Shown here: positions 58,079-64,000 of the stretch, piece after piece
How positions within the stretch are numbered: the stretch's first letter is position 1
Layout of the letters: each line of letters starts with the position of its first letter
Source of the DNA: Sphingobacterium humi
GTDB taxonomy: Bacteria; Bacteroidota; Bacteroidia; Sphingobacteriales; Sphingobacteriaceae
Assembly: GCF_009768885.1 (NCBI RefSeq)
Contig: NZ_WSQA01000003.1
Span: 62,001 to 126,000 of the forward strand
Length of the DNA stretch: 64,000 nucleotides
Direction: 5' to 3'
Program-made: the position numbers and the translations under genes
The notes under the pieces: model-generated
What the model was told of the DNA's origin: nothing
Database searches by the model: none
The model's input: the letters and a program-made list of their open reading frames with translations, nothing else

Positions 58079-60091
58079 ATGAACGTATTGACTTTTAAAG
58101 AAGCTATCGCTTTAGGCATTCCCAAGGAATTGCCTGAGGCGCCAATATATGATACTACGGTAAGCCATGCGCCAAAACGGAAAGCCATTTTAACCCTTGC
58201 CGAAGAGAAGCTTGCGATTCGCAATGCCCTTCGTTATTTCCCTAAGGCCTGGCATCCCACCTTGGCGAAGGAGTTTTTAGAAGAACTGCGAAGCTATGGC
58301 CGCATCTATATGTATCGCTTTCGTCCAAAATATACCATGTATGCTCGTCCAATTGAAGAGTATCCAGCGCAATGTCAACAGGCAGCAGCCATTATGCTGA
58401 TGATCCAAAACAACCTGGATCCTGCTGTTGCACAGCATCCCCAGGAATTGATCACCTACGGCGGCAATGGCGCTGTATTCCAAAACTGGGCGCAATACCT
58501 GCTAACGATGCAATACCTGTCGCAAATGACCGAAGAGCAAACCTTGCATATGTATTCCGGACATCCAATGGGCTTGTTCCCATCCTCCCCGAAAGCACCA
58601 CGCGTGGTGGTAACTAATGGGATGATGATTCCTAATTACTCCAAACCAGATGATTGGGAGCGATTCAATGCGCTTGGAGTAACCCAATATGGGCAAATGA
58701 CTGCCGGTTCCTATATGTATATCGGGCCACAAGGCATTGTCCATGGCACAACAATTACCGTTATGAATGCCTTTCGCAAGCATCTACCTGCAGGTGAAAG
58801 CATCCAAGGCAAAGTATTCCTCACCTCCGGATTAGGAGGCATGAGCGGTGCGCAGCCCAAAGCCGGTAATATTGCAGGCTGTATAACCGTTTGTGCAGAG
58901 GTAAATCCTGCCGCAGCGCGTAAAAGACATGAACAGGGCTGGGTGGATGAATTGATTGAAGATATGCCAGGTTTGATACAACGGGTAAAAGAAGCCATAG
59001 CACAGAAAGAGTGCCTTTCTATTGCCTATTTAGGTAATATCGTTGATGTTTGGGAGCAGTTCTACGAGGCTGAGGTGCCTATTACTGTAGGTTCCGATCA
59101 AACATCGCTGCATAATCCATGGTCAGGAGGATATTATCCGGTAGATGTTAGCTTTGAACAGGCCAATGATTATATCGCCAACCAACCCGAGCTCTTTAAG
59201 CAAAAGGTGCAGGAATCCTTGGTTCGCCATGCAGCAGCCATCAACAAGCATGTTTCCCGCGGTACTTATTTCTTCGATTATGGCAATGCCTTCCTGTTGG
59301 AATGCTCACGTGCCAATGCCGGTGTCATGAATGCGGATGGAACAGGTTTCCGGTATCCATCGTATGTACAGGATATCCTGGGGCCTATGTGCTTCGACTA
59401 TGGCTTCGGCCCATTCCGTTGGGTGTGTACTTCGGGCAAGGAGTCTGATCTCCAAATAACCGATAACCTGGCACAACAGGTATTGGAAGAATTGAAAAAA
59501 GAAGCATCTGCGGAAATATCCCAGCAAATGGATGATAACATCAAATGGATTAAGGATGCGAAGCAAAATAAACTGGTCGTAGGCTCACAAGCCCGAATCC
59601 TTTATGCCGATGCCTTGGGTAGAACCAAGATCGCCTTAGCATTTAACGATGCGGTTCGCGATGGCAGGCTTTCAGCACCTGTGGTGCTCGGCCGCGACCA
59701 TCATGACGTCAGTGGAACCGATTCGCCCTACCGCGAAACCAGCAATATTTACGATGGCAGCCGCTTTACTGCTGATATGGCCATACATAATGTCATTGGC
59801 GATAGCTTTAGAGGTGCCACTTGGGTATCCATCCATAATGGTGGTGGTGTAGGCTGGGGTGAAGTGATCAATGGTGGCTTCGGTATGTTATTGGAAGGAA
59901 CAGCAGAAAGTGAACAGAAGCTCCGGGAAATGCTTTTCTTCGATGTGAATAACGGTATTGCCCGCCGCGCCTGGGCCCGGAATAAAGAGGCACAAAGCGC
60001 TTTGGAAACGGAACTGGCTAGAACGCCAAACTTCAAAGTAACAGCAGCACAAGCCGTGGATGATCAGCTTATCCAAGATTTATTTGCTTAA
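58079..60091 (+). CDS. hutU: Urocanate hydratase
   Basis: The 670-residue NAD-dependent enzyme adds water to urocanate to give imidazolonepropionate. It has the family segments ELITYGGNGAVFQNWAQY, YSGHPMGLFPSSP and GPFRWVCTSGKESDL (active Cys). It is longer than the roughly 560-residue Bacillus/Pseudomonas form, as in other Bacteroidota. Start ATG 58079 follows the hutI stop by 5 bp. Confidence 0.95.
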   Translation: MNVLTFKEAIALGIPKELPEAPIYDTTVSHAPKRKAILTLAEEKLAIRNALRYFPKAWHPTLAKEFLEELRSYGRIYMYRFRPKYTMYARPIEEYPAQCQQAAAIMLMIQNNLDPAVAQHPQELITYGGNGAVFQNWAQYLLTMQYLSQMTEEQTLHMYSGHPMGLFPSSPKAPRVVVTNGMMIPNYSKPDDWERFNALGVTQYGQMTAGSYMYIGPQGIVHGTTITVMNAFRKHLPAGESIQGKVFLTSGLGGMSGAQPKAGNIAGCITVCAEVNPAAARKRHEQGWVDELIEDMPGLIQRVKEAIAQKECLSIAYLGNIVDVWEQFYEAEVPITVGSDQTSLHNPWSGGYYPVDVSFEQANDYIANQPELFKQKVQESLVRHAAAINKHVSRGTYFFDYGNAFLLECSRANAGVMNADGTGFRYPSYVQDILGPMCFDYGFGPFRWVCTSGKESDLQITDNLAQQVLEELKKEASAEISQQMDDNIKWIKDAKQNKLVVGSQARILYADALGRTKIALAFNDAVRDGRLSAPVVLGRDHHDVSGTDSPYRETSNIYDGSRFTADMAIHNVIGDSFRGATWVSIHNGGGVGWGEVINGGFGMLLEGTAESEQKLREMLFFDVNNGIARRAWARNKEAQSALETELARTPNFKVTAAQAVDDQLIQDLFA

Positions 60092-60098
60092 TTTGACT

Positions 60099-61067
60099 AT
60101 GGAAATCGATCAAGCATTATATCAGCCGGGAAAGCAGGAACATTGGCAAGGTAGGGTAGATGGCACCGCAAGGGAAACCCTGCGTTGGCATCAGCTCATC
60201 CAGCCTGTTGATTTGCAAAGTCCAGTAGATTTAAACGGAGCCTATGTATTGCTGGGCTTTTGCTGCGATGCTGGGGTGCAGCGCAATCAAGGCCGAGTTG
60301 GCGCCAAGGCGGGGCCAGCAGCTTTTCGCAGCATCCTAGCTGGTTTGCCGGTGCATTTTCCCGAACATACCCGATTGCTCGACGCCGGTGATGTGTCTTG
60401 CCAGGACGATGATTTAGAGGCTGCCCAAGCCAGCTTGGCAGCGGCCGTAAGTCGCATCATTAGCCAAGGTGGATTCCCTGTGCTGCTCGGTGGCGGTCAT
60501 GAGATTACCTATCCACATTACTGTGGCTTGCAAAAGGCCAGCCAGCAACGTGTGGGGATTATCAATATCGACGCACATCTCGACATCCGGCCCTTGAAGG
60601 ATGGACGAGGAAACTCAGGTACAGGATTTTTCCAGATTGCAGCCGACTGCGAGTCGCGGCAACAGCCCTTTGATTACCTAGCTATCGGTATTCAAAAAAT
60701 ATCCAATACCAAAGCTTTGTTCGATTATGCTGCCGAGAAAGGCGTTGAAATCATCGAAGCCGATGCATTATACATGGAAAATATGGGGCGCTTGATCGAT
60801 CAGGTCATCGCCTTCGCAAAGAAAGTAGATATCGTATACCTTACGGTAGACCTGGATGCTTTTGCGGCAGCCTATGCGCCCGGGGTTTCGGCCTTAGCCT
60901 TTCAGGGCATACAGCCCGATAAGGCCTTCCAGCTCTTGTTTGACACTATTATTCGCTTGCCGAACCTAAGGTCAGTCGATATCGCGGAATTGAATCCACA
61001 CTACGATATCGACCATCGAACCACGAAGTTAGGGGCCGATCTCCTGTTTCGTTTGTTGGCCAACTAA
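60099..61067 (+). CDS. hutG: Formimidoylglutamase (arginase family)
   Basis: The 322-residue ureohydrolase-fold enzyme has Mn ligands in GGGHEITYPHY near 128-138, NIDAHLDIRP near 152, and TVDLDAFAAAYAPGVSA near 250. It hydrolyses formiminoglutamate to glutamate and formamide, ending the hut pathway. It lies 7 bp after hutU. Arginase or agmatinase is possible on motifs alone, but hut context decides. Confidence 0.92.
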   Translation: MEIDQALYQPGKQEHWQGRVDGTARETLRWHQLIQPVDLQSPVDLNGAYVLLGFCCDAGVQRNQGRVGAKAGPAAFRSILAGLPVHFPEHTRLLDAGDVSCQDDDLEAAQASLAAAVSRIISQGGFPVLLGGGHEITYPHYCGLQKASQQRVGIINIDAHLDIRPLKDGRGNSGTGFFQIAADCESRQQPFDYLAIGIQKISNTKALFDYAAEKGVEIIEADALYMENMGRLIDQVIAFAKKVDIVYLTVDLDAFAAAYAPGVSALAFQGIQPDKAFQLLFDTIIRLPNLRSVDIAELNPHYDIDHRTTKLGADLLFRLLAN

Positions 61068-61120
61068 ATACTTTTCGTAAATTAGTATACAATTCACATC
61101 ACTAATTAGCAAGGAACAGC

Positions 61121-61999
61121 ATGTCAAATATTGATTTCATTCGGGAAGAAACGGCCGCAAACATAGGTAATTTCATGGTCGGCAGGTTACTGCCATTTCG
61201 CCAAAAAAGATCCATAGGGCCCTTTGTATTTATCGATCATATGGGTCCAGCTTGTTTGGCCGACCATGAGAACCTCGATGTAGGGCCACATCCCCATATC
61301 GGATTATCAACCCTGACTTACCTTTTTGAAGGATCTATTTTCCATCGAGATAGTATTGGCTCGGCAATGGAAATAAAACCTGGCGCCGTCAATTGGATGA
61401 CTGCCGGAAAAGGCGTGGTGCATTCCGAGCGGACACCAGAGTACCTGCGGCAGCAGGACAAGTTTTTACATGGCCTGCAAATCTGGGTCGCCTTGCCGAA
61501 ACACCTGGAATTCCAAGAACCTGAATTTCATCATGTCGATGCGGAGGCTATACCTGCTTGGGAGGAAGGCCCCGTATCCTATAAATTAATCGCCGGAGAA
61601 GCCTTTGGAAAGAAATCACCGGTTCCGGTGCACTCCAAATTATATATGATAGAAATCAAGGCGAAGGAAGATGCTTTTATTGATATCCGCGGTGAGCTTT
61701 ATGGCGAGAGTGGTTTATATATCCTGGAGGGTGAAATCGATAGCAACGGCTATAGTTATGGGCCGAAGCAGATCTTAATAACCCTAGATGCGCACCTTTG
61801 TTCCTTTGAGATGAAAGCCGGTACTACGGTTTATATCTTTGGCGGGGAGCCCTTTCCTGAAGAACGTTTTATCTATTGGAACTTTGTGGCAACCAGCAAA
61901 GACATTATTGAAGAAGCGAAACAGAAATGGATTAATCATGAATTTCCGAAAGTCCCCGATGATGATGGCTATGTGCCATTGCCGGGGACAGAAAAATAA
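61121..61999 (+). CDS. Pirin family protein
   Basis: The 292-residue bicupin has the pirin motifs GPFVFIDHMGP, HPHIGLSTLTYLFEG (metal His), NWMTAGKGVVHSERTP, then a C-terminal cupin and YWNFVATS. Some pirins are quercetinases or redox sensors; its role here is unknown. Confidence 0.92.
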   Translation: MSNIDFIREETAANIGNFMVGRLLPFRQKRSIGPFVFIDHMGPACLADHENLDVGPHPHIGLSTLTYLFEGSIFHRDSIGSAMEIKPGAVNWMTAGKGVVHSERTPEYLRQQDKFLHGLQIWVALPKHLEFQEPEFHHVDAEAIPAWEEGPVSYKLIAGEAFGKKSPVPVHSKLYMIEIKAKEDAFIDIRGELYGESGLYILEGEIDSNGYSYGPKQILITLDAHLCSFEMKAGTTVYIFGGEPFPEERFIYWNFVATSKDIIEEAKQKWINHEFPKVPDDDGYVPLPGTEK

Positions 62000-62000
62000 G

Positions 62001-62035
62001 TGAAAAGGATCAGCCAAACGGTTGATCCTTTTTTT
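62001..62035 (+). terminator. Terminator of the pirin gene
   Basis: AAAAGGATCAGCC and GGTTGATCCTTTT pair closely around AAAC, followed by T8. Confidence 0.85.
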
Positions 62036-62135
62036 TATGCCTAAAAGCTGAAGATTAACAATATTTAACTTAAGAAATAAATTTTACCCTGCTATATTTA
62101 CAATTATATCTTTTAGATTAAAAACACACTCATCA

Positions 62136-62861
62136 ATGTTTCAAAAACGCTACGCGCTATTTATAATGCTCTTACCAGTGTGGCTGTTGTTATGTACGGC
62201 ATGCAACCCAATATTGATGAAGCTGGCAGGAGTACAAGAAATCAACTCTTTTGACCCCCTCCGGTATGAGAAACACCTGCAGCAAATGTTGGATCGCTAT
62301 GAGGGGCCGCAAGCTCACTTTGTCCTTCAAGATGTGGCTATCCCGCGATATGCCACCCTGTTCGATTCCATTTTACTTAACCATGCTTTTCAACCCTTAC
62401 AGATGCTGTTTTTTGATAAGGGGAGACTAAGCTCTTATCAGGTAAATTGCATGGCGAAAAGTTCTATATTTTTCAATATAGAATGGAATTTTAACCAACG
62501 TTTTGATACGTATATGCCGCAAAGTGCCGTAGATATCCACCATGAAACCTGGAATTTGGAAAGCTTGCTTAACAAAGTTGAAATAAAGCAGGATACTAGT
62601 TTCTATGGTCATTCGGAGGTTGTTGTACTTTTCTGGAGCACAGCCTTCGCTAAAATCGCTAAAAATAGTCAAGCCTTTTTAGCCGATTATCTGCAGCGCC
62701 ATACTGATGCAAGCCAAAGACCCTTGTTACTGTACCTAAATACGGATGCCTTCTTTGTTCAGGCCTATCAGCAAGAGGATGGGCGAGCTTGGATGAAAGC
62801 TAACCTGCGCCCTGAAGAATTAGCGAAATTCAATCGAAGGGCCACAAATCGAAACCCTTAA
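62136..62861 (+). CDS. Unrecognised lipoprotein
   Basis: A 241-residue protein with a lipoprotein signal peptide; lipobox LCTAC, Cys at residue 23. The mature part is mixed alpha/beta with aromatic residues (LQMLFFDKGRLSSYQVNC; VVVLFWSTAFAKI). I do not recognise a family. It may be an envelope protein of Bacteroidota. Its 3' end overlaps the convergent sulfurtransferase gene by 4 bp. Confidence 0.65.
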   Translation: MFQKRYALFIMLLPVWLLLCTACNPILMKLAGVQEINSFDPLRYEKHLQQMLDRYEGPQAHFVLQDVAIPRYATLFDSILLNHAFQPLQMLFFDKGRLSSYQVNCMAKSSIFFNIEWNFNQRFDTYMPQSAVDIHHETWNLESLLNKVEIKQDTSFYGHSEVVVLFWSTAFAKIAKNSQAFLADYLQRHTDASQRPLLLYLNTDAFFVQAYQQEDGRAWMKANLRPEELAKFNRRATNRNP

Positions 62862-63688
62862 TCTCTTTCCACCAAGCTATCCGGATCGGCTCCATATTCC
62901 GACCAGGAACCATCGAATACCGTAGGTGTATCAATGCCCAGTTCATAGGCACCTAAGGCTAATACAGACGCTGTAATGCCCGATCCACAACTAAACACAT
63001 TAGTATATCCTTTTTCAATTTTATGCGCATATATCGGCGCTAATGCAGCTACATCTTTAAAGTAGATGCCATCCAAAACCTGATCAAAGGGAATATTACT
63101 GGACCCGGGAATATGTCCTGATTTTAAACCCGGCCTAGGCTCGGGGGCTGTTCCGGCAAAGCGACCTGCACTTCTTGCATCCACAATATGTACGTCTTCT
63201 TGGCCCAGTAGCATTTTTAAGTTTTCTAAATCAATAAACCAATTCGCTTGGGGCTCTGCCTTAAAATCGCCGATTGCGGAAGGACTTTCATAGGCACTTA
63301 CCGTCGGTTTGCCAGCCTGTTCCCAAGCGGGTAACCCACCGTTTAAAATATAAACCTCCTCAAAACCCATATAGCGGAACATCCACCAGGCCCTTGGACT
63401 GGAGTATACCCCCCAGCGATCATACAGCAGAATCTGACTGTTTTGGTTGACACCTAATTTTTGAGCCTCAGCCTCAAAAACTGCTGCCGATGGCATGGTA
63501 TGGGGCAAGCCAGATTGATGATCGGAGAAGACCCCTTCGATATCAAAAAAACGGGAATGGGGAAGGAGCTGCAAATTGCTGTTGTCCAACTTTTGACCTA
63601 CTTTATCAATGCTGGCATCCAGTACAATAGTTTGCCGCTTGGCCATTAGGCTTTCGGCTTCAGAAACGGAAAGTAAAACCTTGCTCAT
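62858..63688 (-). CDS. 3-mercaptopyruvate-type sulfurtransferase (two rhodanese domains)
   Basis: The 276-residue protein has an N-terminal inactive rhodanese domain (about 1-130; LLYDRWGVYSSPRAWWMF) and a C-terminal catalytic one with Cys234 in CGSGITA, the active-site loop of mercaptopyruvate sulfurtransferases (rhodaneses usually have CRKGVT). It moves sulfur from 3-mercaptopyruvate to thiols or cyanide. Confidence 0.9.
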   Translation of the reverse strand: MSKVLLSVSEAESLMAKRQTIVLDASIDKVGQKLDNSNLQLLPHSRFFDIEGVFSDHQSGLPHTMPSAAVFEAEAQKLGVNQNSQILLYDRWGVYSSPRAWWMFRYMGFEEVYILNGGLPAWEQAGKPTVSAYESPSAIGDFKAEPQANWFIDLENLKMLLGQEDVHIVDARSAGRFAGTAPEPRPGLKSGHIPGSSNIPFDQVLDGIYFKDVAALAPIYAHKIEKGYTNVFSCGSGITASVLALGAYELGIDTPTVFDGSWSEYGADPDSLVERD

Positions 63689-63728
63689 AACGATTTGATG
63701 TTTATACGAATGTAGGCAATAAAAACAA

Positions 63729-63757
63729 AAAACCCCGATCCTAAGGACCGGGGTTTC
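63729..63757 (-). terminator. Terminator of rpsA
   Basis: AACCCCG and CGGGGTT pair around about 11 nt; on the minus strand T-rich sequence follows. Confidence 0.75.
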
Positions 63758-63777
63758 GACTATTTTGAAAAATCTAA

Positions 63778-64000
63778 TTATTTAGATTTTTTTTCATCGT
63801 CTTCCATTTGCTCTTTTAATTGAGCAAGAACGTCAAGATCACCTAATGTTGATTTTTCAACATTATCTTTCACTTTTCTTACTGCAGAAGATGCTGCTTT
63901 CGCTTCTTTCTTACGAGCGTTGAACTCTTCGATACGTGCTTCAGCTTTTTGATCTTCCCAAATACGAGAGTGAGAAATCACTAAACGTTTGTTTTCTTTG
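63778..64000 (-). CDS. rpsA: 30S ribosomal protein S1 (C-terminal fragment)
   Basis: The frame runs off the right edge. The 73 visible residues (KENKRLVISHSRIWEDQKAE, then a charged linker and EKSTLGDLDVLAQLKEQM) match the end of the last S1 domain and tail of Bacteroidota ribosomal protein S1, which binds mRNA at translation initiation. Only the 3' end is seen, so the number of S1 domains is unknown. Confidence 0.85.
   Translation of the reverse strand, partial: KENKRLVISHSRIWEDQKAEARIEEFNARKKEAKAASSAVRKVKDNVEKSTLGDLDVLAQLKEQMEDDEKKSK

Overview
The window looks like a chromosomal segment from a Bacteroidota bacterium, most likely family Sphingobacteriaceae (Sphingobacterium/Pedobacter-like). 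This rests on the gene families (TonB-plug-like secreted proteins, carboxypeptidase-like regulatory domains, FtsZ, FtsI and HutG types), on the lack of Shine-Dalgarno sequences, and on several promoters of the Bacteroidota form TTG-N18..20-TAnnTTTG. I ran no database search; family names come from recognising motifs.

Layout. 1-4.0 kb: a partial TamB-like gene (minus) divergent from tsaD. 4.0-8.5 kb: an ECF sigma / membrane anti-sigma-like pair divergent from a von Willebrand A lipoprotein-like gene, flanked on both sides by repeat-rich intergenic islands. 8.7-9.7 kb: a small AT-rich two-gene unit of unknown role (STAS-like protein plus a one-TM membrane protein). 9.9-13.1 kb: lutB and aspS (minus). 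13.5-29.4 kb: the complete division and cell wall (dcw) cluster mraZ-rsmH-ftsL-ftsI-murE-mraY-murD-ftsW-murG-murC-ftsQ-ftsA-ftsZ, led by a 10-bp-period GTGGG array that fits a MraZ operator and closed by a strong terminator. 29.5-36.2 kb: histone H1-like protein, a sugar isomerase, an orphan NarL-type regulator, mscL, then rpmH-rnpA-yidD-tsaB, corA, a third repeat island and an OmpH/Skp-like lipoprotein. 36.4-39.1 kb: gyrB and an NAD(P)-binding oxidoreductase. 39.4-45.5 kb: a tight operon of a helix-hairpin-helix/beta-barrel protein, ComEC and RecQ. 45.6-53.7 kb: a membrane pyrophosphatase and a 1,924-residue alpha-2-macroglobulin. 53.8-61.1 kb: a decayed RAYT-like transposase, a LysR regulator and the divergent hutHIUG histidine-degradation operon. 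61.1-64 kb: pirin, a lipoprotein, a mercaptopyruvate-type sulfurtransferase and the 3' end of rpsA.

The most interesting signals are: (1) the HhH-barrel/ComEC/RecQ operon, which could be an outer-to-inner membrane DNA uptake route; (2) three intergenic islands that carry a 42-bp dispersed repeat, often as inverted pairs, with 7-bp tandem repeats starting at or near the stop codon of the preceding gene in two islands, and a RAYT-like relic elsewhere in the window; (3) the sigma/anti-sigma/vWA module whose surface proteins share TonB-plug-like motifs with the alpha-2-macroglobulin; (4) the unrecognised STAS-like/TM gene pair.
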